NCBI GenBank assembly: GCA_015680685.1
Contig: MNCI01006555.1
Location: 982,327-1,046,326, forward strand
DNA from: Gnetum montanum
Lineage: Eukaryota; Streptophyta; Gnetopsida; Gnetales; Gnetaceae
Length of the DNA: 64,000 nt
Reading direction: 5' to 3'
Part shown: positions 34,701 through 44,881 of the stretch, piece after piece
Numbering within the stretch: the stretch's first letter is position 1
Layout of the letters: each line of letters begins with the position of its first letter
Translations under genes and position numbers: made by a program
Notes under the pieces: model-generated
The model's database searches: none
The model's input: the letters and a program-made list of their open reading frames with translations, nothing else
What the model was told of the DNA's origin: nothing

Positions 34701-34964
34701 GTGGAATTCACTGTCATAGAAGAGATGCCCAATTTCAACATGATTCTTGGTAGACCTTGGCTAGCACAACAACGAGCCGTTTCCTCACCGATACATCAAG
34801 AAATCCGCCTTCCATACGAAGGTGGACAAGTCATTATACATGGCGAAAACACTCCTTTTCAAGCTGACCACAACATAGACATGTCACAGGTCTTGAAAGA
34901 GGAGCCTCTTGAAGCAACACCCACAACAACAAACACAACACCTAGAGCTAAAACGCCTGAATGA
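31797..34964 (+). pseudogene. gag-protease polyprotein of NA-C
   Basis: The ATG at 31797 sits in CACCATGG. The frame runs 1056 codons to TGA at 34962 with no frameshift. Seven stops interrupt it: TAG at 31848 and 32427; TGA at 32046, 32049, 32700, 33381 and 33450. All are explained by C-to-T changes at CAG (Gln) or CGA (Arg). Domains: an N-terminal segment of unknown role; a Gln/Pro-rich linker; Gag core (about 32600-33100) with YNGKGDPNAHLVMF, SLTSVALDWYRALP and FKYNLKPEANLDTLIQVKQA; a zinc knuckle CHYHQMSDHNTNTC (33472-33515); a Pro/Thr-rich linker with repeated PFVIHVP- or PFIIKVP-like phrases; and an aspartic protease with VHIDDGAATNVV and MILGRPWLAQ (34519-34770). The protease motif reads DDGAA instead of the usual D-S/T-G. 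NA-F carries the diverged homologue. Confidence 0.88.
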
Positions 34965-36730
34965 GGGGTAAAAATAGAAAGCTTCCCAAAGCAAACTAGC
35001 GTGCCTCCTAGACTATGTCCGACTAAGAAACAATTGCATAATCAAGACTCCCCTACGGCCAAAGACGCGTCTAATCCCCGCCCACTCTTCACCTTTGTTC
35101 GTTGTGCATACGTCACCTTAGTTTGCATTGTACTAGCTTACGCACTTGCATGTGGCCCAAAAAGGCCTTAAACTAGAACACGTGGCCCGGAAAGGCCTTA
35201 AACTACCACCTTTTCACATTATTTTCTATTCACTTGTGCATTTCAATTCATGTTTTCTGCAGTGGCTATTTAACATTGTTTTCTCTAGTGGCTTTTGTTT
35301 ACAGGATCGTACGGACGCACACACATGCATCCACACAGAGCAGTCCTGGCATCATGATTTAAAACTGATACCACAGAACGTACTGGCATCATGACGGTAA
35401 ACTGACACCACAGAGCAATGTCTGACATGATACTAAACTGTCAGACTCATTCACCAGAGTCCGCTAAGACTATAAACTAGCTTGCCTCTTCATAGTTCGC
35501 CACAACTATAAACTAGCATCGTACCATCCGCTACAACGATAAACTGGCAACGTCCAACGGGTTATGATGTAAAACTAACCTACTACAGTCCACTAAGACT
35601 ATAAACTGGCCATATCATTTCTAGCACATTCATCTGCTATTGTAATTCATGACATTTCTTCATCAATGTTTGCTGCCTCATTCATCACACTGGCTCTAAC
35701 AACACTATTTCTGCTCATTTTGTTTGTCTTAATTTTCACATGGTACCTCCATTTGCATCAGTCACATTCATGCCTGAAGTGTTTGCTAACTCATTCGCTT
35801 GTGGTTTTCTTATCTTCTTGGAGTCATGTTTGCAGGATAACACTTAGTGGTGCTCGTACACGGATACACTTCATCACGATGACAAGGTGCCACATCGTTT
35901 CTGACGCATGCAACTAGGTTAATCAATCTGTTCAAAAGTACATTCCCTGTTCCCAATACATTCTCCATTCCCCCAACACTCTTATTCCCTTTCCTACCCA
36001 GTTACAGTTCCCAGTACACCCCAAAACTTTGAGCCTACTGTTACACGCTATGACACTCTCAAGAAATTACAACACACAATATGGCACATGAACATGAGTG
36101 TAAAAAATTGAAAGAAAACTCTTGCCAAAAAAAAAAGAAAAAAATGAAACAAAAAAAAGCAAAGAAAAAGAAAAGAGCAAAGAGCAAAGAGCAAAATGAA
36201 CCACAAGACCCTTGGCACTTCCCATAAGCCCCAGGCGGGAAGGCAGTTGTCTTGGAAATAAACACTCATGTCTCAAAAGCTCAAGTAACATCTCATTGCA
36301 TAGCTTTGGCTCTCCACCAACAGGTTTTCTTTAACACCAAACAAAGGGCCTTTTCCTCCAGATAATGTAACCCACCATCACATGGCCAACAAGTCCTCTT
36401 AAACACTAAACAAGAGTCTTGTTCCGCCAAAGGATGCACATCTCATGCCTTGATTCCGAGTCTGCTAAACAATGGCTATTGACAAGGATCAGCATGACCC
36501 GTATACACACCAAAGCATCCCCTTTACCATGCATAATCCCTTGATCAAGTCCCAATTCCAACAATTTTCATTTCTCTATCCAGCTACAAACTTCATTTCC
36601 CCAATCCCATGTACTACTGAACACGGTGCGATGACATCTGGCCAAGTGTCAAAGGACAATGCTACCAAGTTACTTGTGGTGTTTTGTACTTCTTTGTCGA
36701 CGCTTCTCAGGTCGATTCCTCCAAGCGTCA
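34965..36730 (+). other. NA-C 3' region: possible ORF tail, then non-coding repeats
   Basis: After the TGA at 34962 the same frame stays open for 68 codons to TAA at 35169. It contains KKQLHNQ and ends in a hydrophobic stretch CAYVTLVCIVLAYALAC. Beyond this I see no coding sequence: no RT, RNase H or integrase motifs in any frame. It holds short repeats around AAACT (35150-35620), an A-rich tract (36120-36200) and ordinary sequence. Confidence 0.6.
35150..35620 (+). repeat. Degenerate repeat series around (T)AAACT in NA-C
   Basis: GGCCTTAAACTA occurs twice (35164, 35196). It is followed by a run of units of roughly 30-50 bases, each ending in GATAAACTGG-, ACTATAAACTAGC- or ATAAACTGGC-like text, many preceded by TCCGCTA or TCCACTA. 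At least nine AAACT cores lie in 470 bases. The spacing is irregular, so this is a dispersed cluster and not a clean satellite. Confidence 0.6.
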
Positions 36731-36745
36731 ACAAAGAGGGGCCAA
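36731..36745 (+). other. Polypurine tract of NA-C
   Basis: ACAAAGAGGGGCCAA lies immediately upstream of the 3' LTR start (TGAAAC at 36746). The AAAGAGGGG part is the expected primer for plus-strand DNA synthesis. Confidence 0.7.
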
Positions 36746-38622
36746 TGAAACACCACAAAAGTTTGGACCCAACACTTTCAGACAAGAATCAAGTTAAGTC
36801 ATGATACTTCCCAGCATGACCGAAACTTGTGAACCTTAAAAATAGCATCATACGGAGCATATTTGAATAAGAGAGAGTTCCTTGGGACCCACAGGTGACT
36901 ACATCAACATCCGGCATCAAGAATTTCAAGTTTTGGGTTCAAAATACTTGGTTTTGACCAAGTATACTCTGGGCACACCTTGGTGTACGTTGGCCAGCGT
37001 ATAACCCAGCGTACAGCAACTTTTGGGCCCCAAAAATGAGTCAAAGCATGCCAGAATTGAAGGTCTGGACACCCCAAGACCTTCCCCAGGGTCCCTAGTA
37101 GCTCTTAGGCACTTGAAAATCAAATTGTGGGCTCCAAACGATGGTCTTTCATTCCTGTACGCCCAGCGTATACGCCCAAGGTGCAGCCAGCGTAGAGAGA
37201 CTTTTGGGCCCCAAAAATGAGTCAAAACATGCCAGAACAGAGCGTCTAGACCCCCAGGACCTTCCCCAGGGTCCCTAGTAGCTCTCAGGCACTTGAAAAT
37301 CAAATTTTTGGCTCCAAATGATGGTCTTTCATTCCTGTACGCCCAACGTATACGCCCAGGGTGCAGCCAGCGTACAGAAACTTTCGGGCCCCAAAAATGA
37401 GTCAAAGCATGCTAGAATTGAAGGTCTGCACCCCCCAAGACCTTCCCCAGGGTCTCCAGCAGCTCTTGAGCACCTAAAAATCAATTTTTGACCTTAAAAT
37501 GTAGCATTTTCATGTGTATACGCTGGGTACATTTTTGGCATGCTATATGCTTACGCTGGCATGCTATACGCTTACGCTGGCATCCTCTACGCTTATGCTG
37601 GCATGCTATACGCTTACACTGGCATGTTATATACTTACGCTGGCATGCTATATGCTTACGCTAGCATCCTCTACGCTTACGCTAGCATGCTATATGCTTA
37701 CGCTGGCATGCTCTCCTATACACTGGCATCCTGTACGCTTGCGTGTTGTACGCTGTACAGTTGTAACATATCCTGCACTTGGTCAACGCACCACCTGTCT
37801 CCTGATCCAATTTTTTCTCACCTTACAGCCAATCATCCCNGGCATGCTATATGCTTACGCTGGCATGCTCTCCTATACACTGGCATCCTGTACGCTTGCA
37901 TGTTGTACGCTGTACAGTTGTAACATATCCTGCACTTGGTCAACGCACCACCTGTCTCCTGATCCAATTTTTTCTCACCTTACAGCCAATCATCCCCTCT
38001 CAAAACCCGAATCCCACATCTCAACCTAGATAAAAAACCCCAATTTTTCACTAGATCGGGGTTGGCAACTTTAGCAAACCACAGACAAAAAAGAAAGGAG
38101 AGCAGAAACCTTGAGGCTGGGGACATCAACCTGGTACGTTGAGCATACAACCTCCATACACTATGCCTACAGTTTGAACCAACCCACAATCATCCCTGCA
38201 TCCACCGGGGCTATTCGTCCACCTTGTGTGAAAGCCACAACTACGTTAGACCGGTGCATTGTAACTCTCACTTTGCAATAATATTTCTACATTTTCTTCC
38301 TAAAATCTATTACAGTTTTCATTAATTTTTGCATGTATTCTCTTTACGCTCTCTCTATGTTTACGCCCTATTTACGTTCTGTTTACGCCCTGTTTACGCT
38401 CTGTTTTACGCCTATTACACCGTTCACGTATAACCCAGTGTATAGCACCCCGGTGTACGTTTGGGGAAATCCTTGTCTGATCCACGTGCGGACCACCCAA
38501 GGTACTCTACCTTCGTTTGTTCCAGCTCACCCTCAAGCGAAGGTAGGGTCTTCTGTGCGTGTCCCGCGATCCCCCGGTCTCTGTTTCCTTCCAGCCGAAG
38601 ATCGACGATTTCAGACGGTACA
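36746..38622 (+). repeat. 3' LTR of NA-C, with an assembly duplication
   Basis: It runs from TGAAACACC to CGGTACA and is followed by GTGTT. It is about 155 bases longer than the 5' LTR. The excess is explained by the repeated stretch on either side of the single N at 37840. Apart from that it is collinear with 29295-31017. Confidence 0.9.
37685..37996 (+). other. Single-N joint with duplicated flanks (assembly artefact)
   Basis: Base 37840 is N. About 155 bases ending just before it, from GGCATGCTATATGCTTACGC to CCAATCATCCC, are repeated immediately after it with one difference seen (GCGTG versus GCATG). The 5' LTR has this segment once. Two overlapping contigs were probably joined without merging. 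Confidence 0.85.
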
Positions 38623-38627
38623 GTGTT

Positions 38628-38806
38628 CAATTTTGTGTCATGAACACCACCATTTTTGTAATGTGTTGATCCGTATACCCAAGCACTCCATTTTTTATCA
38701 AGTCAGTCAAATTTTTTTTATTAAAAGAAAATCCAATCAATAATTCCATACCTTTCTAATTTTGTAAAAAAACTCAAGGATGATTTTTCATTTAGTTGTG
38801 GGGGTA
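38628..38806 (+). other. Ath-D 3' untranslated remainder and polypurine tract
   Basis: The continuation of Ath-D after NA-C; it joins 29289 once NA-C and one GTGTT are removed. AT-rich and non-coding. GTTGTGGGGGTA (38795-38806) immediately before the 3' LTR is the probable polypurine tract. Confidence 0.65.
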
Positions 38807-39736
38807 TGATGAGTTGTCGTTGGTTGGCTACATTGACAAGGCCTCATTGACATAATCAACCACATCAACAAGGCCCCATTGACACATCTCATCCTATGTC
38901 AATGAGGCCTCATCAATGCAATGTCTATCTATCACCTATAAATACGTGCCTACCAGCCACATTTATGGGGAAATCTAGATTTTAGTAGTAGTGAAGCTCT
39001 TGCATTTTTTCCATTTGAAAGTTAGAATTTTTTCCCTAAGTGCCCGCAATAGGAGTCATTGAGTGTACAAATCTTTATTCAAGCATTTTTGTACTTGAGC
39101 ATGATAGTGTGTGCAGAAAGAAAGATGAGCTTTTGATAAACCTTGTAACACTTTGGATAGATTAGCTCTTTTATTTATGCATTCAATGTTTTCAATTATT
39201 TGTTAATTATTCTCAATTAATTCGCAAATATTTTCCAAAAATTGAGTTAATGAGGTCATTAAGCTAGATAGATTAAATACATAAGTATGACCACTTCAAG
39301 CATAACACTTATTCTCTTGGTAATCCTAGCAGCATTATTGCTTGGTATGCCTAGTAGAGTAGTGCTTGGTCGCCTAGTAGTGGATAAGTGGCTTCAAGAG
39401 ATGTACAGAAAGTGGAAATGGATACTTCTGTTAGCATTAGTTAAATAGTAGTTAATTAATTAATTTAGATTAGTTAATCAAATTCCTTTTACCTACATTT
39501 TGAGCACCTGAAATATAAAATACAAAATGATAAAAATCGAATGCCTCAGTTACACTTAACCATGCCAATGTACATCACAAGTGTAATTGGGAGAACAACG
39601 ATTGACCTTAAGGCTAGATTCACTTCCTAAAGTACTAGTGCAATAGAAATGACAAAGTCCATGGAATTCAATCGAGTAGCACGTGAATGCTTCATGATTT
39701 GTATGGTTGGGCATAGGGGTACCTCACTTCTTATCA
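38807..39736 (+). repeat. 3' LTR of Ath-D
   Basis: Begins TGATGAG and ends CTTATCA (decayed CTCATCA), 930 bp. Its U3 holds three palindrome-type motifs: ATTGACAAGGCCTCATTGAC (38832-38851), CATCAACAAGGCCCCATTGA (about 38873-38892) and TCAATGAGGCCTCATCAATG (38899-38918). The TATA box CTATAAATAC follows near 38937. It pairs with 17541-18427 and is followed by the ATATC duplication. Confidence 0.88.
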
Positions 39737-39741
39737 ATATC
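39737..39741. repeat. Target-site duplication of Ath-D, right copy (ATATC)
   Basis: Matches 17536-17540. Removing 17541-39741 restores the Ath-E pol reading from RNase H into the integrase zinc domain. Confidence 0.85.
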
Positions 39742-41250
39742 TCTTACCCTTATGAAGGAATTATTCTTTCTATTTCTTACTCCACTAAATAAGGAGCTCT
39801 TACATAGTTAAATAAGTCATGTAATCAACTATCCATGGCTTTTTTGTTAAGTTAACAACCATGATTATTTGTGTAAATAAATTTTTCTCAAGCAAATGGT
39901 CTGATAGTGGTTCCTCTTGGTCTTGTAAGTTCCAACTTAGTCTCAATAAGTGATCAGCTACTACATTCTTCGTGCCCTTCTTGTCATTCATAATTATGTT
40001 GAACTCCTATAGAATAACAAGTCATCTAATCACCCTAGGAATGACCACTAGTTTGTTCTTAAGAAATTGGATTACACTATGATCAATCTAAACATAGATT
40101 ATATACCTAAGCACATAGTGTCAAAATTTTTCTAATGCATACACCACTACCATCAGCACTTTTTCGATTGTGGTGTAATTAAGTTATGCTTTGGTGATGC
40201 TTCTATTGGCACAATGTATATCGTATGGCCTCTTTTGGTTATCCAACTGTGTCAGTACTACACCCAATGCATAATTCAAAGCATCTATCATGATATCAAA
40301 AGGCTTTAATCAATCTAAAGATTGAAGGATTCGTATCTCAATTAAATTTTTTTTAAGGTTTTGAATGCCTTTTCACATGATTTAGTTCACTGAAACTATC
40401 CATCCTTCTTAGTAAGCTCTACTGGTAGTTTTGCAATTTTTTAAAAATTCTATATAAATCTTTTGTAGCATCCCATGTGGTCTAGAAATGATCAAACATA
40501 CTTGACAATTTATGGCCTTTGGATGATGCTTTGTATTACTTTGATCTTTTTAGGATCTACCTCTATTTCTCTTTGCAAAATTTTGTGTCCCATCCTAGAT
40601 TATAAGATGCTTCTTCTACCAATTAAGCTTTAGATTGATCTCAACACATATTTTTAGTACCTACTCTACATGGTCTAGTGCCTATTTGAAATCTAGCCCA
40701 TATGTTAAAAAATCATCCATAAATACTTCAACTCCATTGCCTATTTGTTTTTGGACAAGTCTCTAAAAGGTGGTGGGCACATTGCAAAGACTAAAAGACA
40801 TCTGCTTATAAGCAAATGTTTCCCACATACTAGTGAATGTTGTCTTTTCTTGATCCTCATGCACAATGCAGATCTGATTATATCCACTATACCCATCTAG
40901 AAAACTATAACACTCATGTCCTACAATAGTGTCCAAGACTTGGTCAACAAATGATAAGGGAAAATGATCCTTAAATGTGGTAAAGTTCAACAATCAAAAA
41001 TCAATACATACTTTCCACTTGCCTCCCTTTTATGGAACAATGACCAAAGGACTAATCTATTCATTTTCTGTAATGGGATAAATAAATCCCACCTTTAGTA
41101 ATTTTCCAATTCTTGCTTAAATACTTCCTTGGGATTTGGATTTAGCCTCCTCTATAGTCAGCATTGTGGTTAGACCATTATATCAGTGTATATTTGATGT
41201 TGGCAAATTCTAGGATCAATGCTAGTTATCTCATCACAAGACCAAGCAAA
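39742..41250 (-). pseudogene. Reverse transcriptase and RNase H of Ath-E
   Basis: Read from right to left. RT appears as FTTFKDHFPLSFVDQVLDTI, YSFLDGYSGYNQI and FAYKQMSFSLCNVPTTF (40993-40763). Connection and RNase H text follows, ending KGTKNVVADHLLRL (about 39985), the standard end of gypsy RNase H. The sequence then meets the Ath-D insertion. Stops at Gln-type codons are frequent. The FMDD region (about 40720) is readable on the - strand as a VFMDDFL-like segment. Confidence 0.8.
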
Positions 41251-41689
41251 TGTTGTTGGCTACTTATTGAACACTTCCAACAACTTCTTCTTTTGTTGCT
41301 TGTCCAAGTTGCATTAATTATGAACTTCTTATTATTTAGGAAAAAAAATTCTAGCACTATCAGTGAGGCCTTCAATTCTAATAGTTTTGGTTAAACTTTT
41401 TCTGGGATCTCGAGTTGTCCCCATTCTATCTCTTCTTCTTGACATATGTGTGGATAGGGATGCCTTCTTCTTAATTAATCCAACTTGTCAGTTTCTTCTA
41501 CATAGGCACTCATAATTTGGTTTTTTGATTCCATGTATATGTTTGATTCTGTTTCTCCATCTATAATTAGCCATTGGGTGTCTTCTTGTTGATTGGCTAT
41601 CACATACGAGCATTTTTGCACACACATCTCTTCAACAAATCTTTTGCATGCTATATTATTGTCCTATTTAATTGCCCATATATTTTTCA

Positions 41690-42000
41690 CACAATTACAC
41701 CCATTATAATTTTATATAATACATGGAACTCTATATCTTTGAATGATTCCAACTTCAGCTTCCTTAGAGATTTCCAAGGACAAGTCTCTAATACCAAGCT
41801 TAGCATCTACAATACTAAGCCAAGCTCTTGCCATTATGATAGGGAACTTACCCTTATTTTTACCTACATGAATGACTAGAAAATTAGTAGGGTAGGACCA
41901 TCCATTAATAGTAGTGATCACATCATCCACCTATTCTAGTGGAACTATGATCAATTGGTTTGCAAGCCTTATCTGAATGTTACTTTTATTTAGTCGTTGT
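41690..42000 (-). pseudogene. Protease segment of Ath-E
   Basis: The frame shows VDDVITTINGWSYPTNFLVI and FPIIMARAWLSIVDAKLGIR (41930-41720). These correspond to VEDIVTIV..YPIDFLVI and FPMIMERAWLSMV in Ath-D. This is the flap-to-C-terminal part of a gypsy aspartic protease. Confidence 0.65.
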
Positions 42001-42374
42001 AGATCCCAAGCCTGATACATATCTTGTGATATCAAGTTCACTCCTAACTCAAAATCAAGTATAGCCTTCACAATTTCTATCCTACTATTTCAAGGTATAC
42101 CAAGGGACTTTTCAAATCTATTCATTTTTTAGGAATTTCTCCTAGCTTAATCCAACGTGAAATTTTCTGAGTTAGCATGATAATTATCAAATTTGCATTG
42201 GAAGATGATGGAAGCTTGCTACTTCCTAGAGGATTGGATGTGGATGGAGAGGAAGTGGGATGTGCTCCCCATCCTTCAAACCTTTTCTAGACTCATTCAA
42301 AAGAATGATCATTTTCTATATTATGGTTCATTCATGGTTGCCTCCTCTTGCATGTTGACTATCCTAGCTGTGTT

Positions 42375-42376
<2 letters not shown>

Positions 42377-42409
<33 letters not shown>
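42377..42409 (+). repeat. 33-base T homopolymer
   Basis: An uninterrupted T run inside the gag-pol junction of Ath-E, which is an A run on the element's own strand. No retroelement junction or target duplication surrounds it. It may be slippage or a sequencing or assembly effect. Confidence 0.9.
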
Positions 42410-42410
<1 letters not shown>

Positions 42411-42779
42411 AGTTATGATGGGAATTCTCCCTACATTAAAAGTGGTGGCATAGGTGGTAAAGCATTAGAAGGTTGTTTTAATGAACCAGCTACTTGTTGA
42501 TGAAGGTATGGATTGGAATCCATCCTTGGAGGTGTAGGTCTATGGTATTTTTGTGGATAGTATTAAGGAGTTTGAACTCCTGCATTACCCAAAAATATCA
42601 GATGTTGAACATAATATCCATAAGGGTTTGGTTGCCGATATGGATACTACTATCTTGGTGGTGGCATTGCCCATGACTGTGGTTGCTGCCACTATTGATG
42701 GTACTACTTCTATGGTTGCAAATAAGCTCCACTAGGGTAGTAGGCTAGTTGTAAGGTTTATCAATAGTCAACTTGAGGG

Positions 42780-44738
42780 TAACGTAACTGTTTGGGCATT
42801 GGCTTCTTACAAATCTTGGATTAAGTGCATATGCACCTATTTCTTGCAAATGTGCCATCACAGGACAACACCCCTTAGGATGTTCATACTAGCACACTGT
42901 GCACCCTTCCTCATCCTCTAAGCTTGTATTAGAACATCCTACCACTAAATCCACTTTTCCTTTTCATTCATAATTTCTTTTCTTCTTTTTCTCTTTGCCT
43001 TTGCTAAAGGCTTGTTTAGTTCTTTCTTCCATAATTTATAAAGCTATAATGAATTTTTCATCCACCAAATCCTACATCTTTTCTACCTTGGTTACTATAT
43101 CAATAATAAATTTTTGAATAGGTAGTGTCTTTTTTTGTATCACCTCTTCCAAGGTTTCTTCTTCCTACTCATCACATACTTGTACATCCCTCTTTCAAAT
43201 AGATGGATCTTTGTTATACTCTTCAACTGATTCTCTCTTCTTCAATTCACCCTCTACCTTTGCACTTTGTTAATGAGTCTCTAAATTTTTTGGATGATCA
43301 TTTCATATAATCTACCTTAGGCATAACCCCAAGAGGTTCCCTTGCTTTATTTCTTAGCCCATTGATGATGTGCCTTAGTTGTTCCTTCTACAAGAATCCA
43401 TGGCTTGGACATCTATGTAATAAAGAATAGTATCTACCCATTGCTACATCAAGGGATTCATAGATACCTTACTTCCATCCTTAGATCTTCATCCTTAAGT
43501 TTGACACTCATGAGTAGGTCTGATACTTATCATTGAACAACTCTAGCATGGTATTCCATATTCAAATTAATTCTGGTTCTAGAGATCAGTACCAACTTGC
43601 TGCCTCTTTTATGAGTGTCTAAGGAAACAACTTAAGTTTCTGTCAATTACTCTCTATATTCTGTAGGGCATAGGCATCATTGAATGCTTGAAGGTGGTGT
43701 TGAGGATCTACATTGTATTCACCCTCAAATCTAGGCATGTTGTTTATGTCTAGCCACTTAATGGGGTTTTTCTTATGTGCCTTGTTGGAATGTAGATAGC
43801 TTTGCTTATGTTTATCATACTACGAGTAGAAAACAAGGGTTCATCATGATCATAGGGTTCAAATTCTTAGTTGTAGTGGTGTTCCCTTAGGTACTCATGC
43901 ACCTCTCTCTCTTCACATCTATCCCTATTTCTTCATGGTTCATGTTCTTCATCTTCCTCATCAAAATGTCTTGGGAGATAGTCATGTTGATCATGGGTCC
44001 AACATCTTTCCCTGTCATGGTCTCTATACCTTTTTTCCCTTTGATCAAAGTCCACCAATGATCATGAGGATGAAGATGAAGTAGTGGGAGAACACTGCCG
44101 ACTAGTTCTCCTTCTATGACTCTAGTGTTCATCCCTTTGTGATCCAACAAAAGCTTTTAGCCTTGAGTCTTACTTGTACTTGTAGTCTATTGTTTCTCTT
44201 CTTATTATCTCTGCTAAGGCTAAATGTAGTTACACTTTGATAAGTTCTTCTAGATAAATAATAGGCATTTGGAAATGGACTTCATGATCCTACTGGAGTT
44301 TCTTTGGCACAAATGCATTGCCATCAAGCTTTTCTAGAACAACAAGAGAGTTAACTTGCTTTCCCTTGTTATGAAAATATTTAGTTTCTATAATAGCATC
44401 TCTCCACACTTGTGCCTCTGTGGTTTGGTAGGGTCTTATCATGTATTTGGTCACATGGTATCCTTCTTGCCCATGGCTTAGATCCATTCCCCTTAAAACT
44501 GTTTGAAGAGTTCTCGATGCTGCATGCTATAGAGGTAATACAATGTTACCTTGTAGGTCTCTCCACCTCAACTACCCATCTTGGTGAAGGATGAATGTGA
44601 AATCAATATAGTAAGGATCATTGTGAGCATATGAGATTCTTATATACATAGGCATACTCCAGTCTTCATTGTCATTTATTCTATCATTTCCCCTTTGTAT
44701 CTCTTTTGCATGTGATAGTTTTCCTTAGTTGAAGCCAT
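42780..44738 (-). pseudogene. gag of Ath-E
   Basis: A start ATG at 44738 lies about 125 bases after the primer site. Blocks: FILHQDGQLRWRDLQGNIVL (about 44600); MIRPYQTTEAQVWRDAI and NKGKQVNSLVVLEKL (44440-44320); an Arg/Asp/Glu-rich linker (44150-43890) in place of the Ser-rich linker of Ath-D; Gag core MPRFEGEY and HHLQAF.DAYALQN (43740-43660); and a terminal YEHPKGCCPVMAHL (about 42880). It is collinear with Ath-D gag at 18582-20400 but clearly diverged, so the two belong to different subfamilies. Confidence 0.75.
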
Positions 44739-44862
44739 GTTATGAGTGTAACACTTGGTTAAGTGTGTGTTATTAGAATTATTTGAAGATTATGAAAATT
44801 AACTCTTTAGTTCTTGATACAACAAACTTTGTAAACTTAATTACTTAGCATACATTAACACA

Positions 44863-44880
44863 TCCCCAGCAATGGCGCCA
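44863..44880 (-). other. Primer-binding site of Ath-E (tRNA-Asp type)
   Basis: On the - strand TGGCGCCATTGCTGGGGA, one base inside the LTR end. It differs at two positions from the tRNA-Asp-complementary TGGCGCCGTTGCCGGGGA used by Athila elements. Confidence 0.85.
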
Positions 44881-44881
44881 A

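Larger units (their letters stand above)
29295..38622 (+). mobile_element. NA-C: gag-protease-only LTR retrotransposon, probably non-autonomous
   Basis: The element is complete and 9.3 kb long, with paired LTRs (TGAAAC...GGTACA), 5-bp duplication, primer-site region, one long gag-protease ORF, 1.6-1.8 kb of 3' non-coding sequence and a polypurine tract. I find no RT, RNase H or integrase between the protease and the 3' LTR, so mobility would need enzymes from another element. It is much less decayed than its surroundings and keeps many CG dinucleotides; the LTRs differ at about 10 of the first 165 positions. It lies inside the 3' untranslated part of Ath-D, in the same orientation. Confidence 0.88.
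17541..39736 (+). mobile_element. Ath-D: Athila-like Ty3/gypsy retrotransposon, full length but decayed
   Basis: The element is bounded by related LTRs and the ATATC duplication. It contains a primer site, gag, protease, RT, RNase H, integrase, a spacer, a downstream ORF and the NA-C insertion (29295-38622 plus one GTGTT copy). Without NA-C it is about 12.9 kb. The order gag-pol-ORF, the tRNA-Asp-like primer site and the large size are the reasons for calling it Athila-like. It is inserted in Ath-E in the opposite orientation. Multiple stops and frame changes mean it is inactive. Confidence 0.85.

Noticed and set aside
36048-36291. Three overlapping - strand frames rich in Phe and Leu
   Set aside because: Antisense of an A-rich low-complexity tract in NA-C; no conserved motif.
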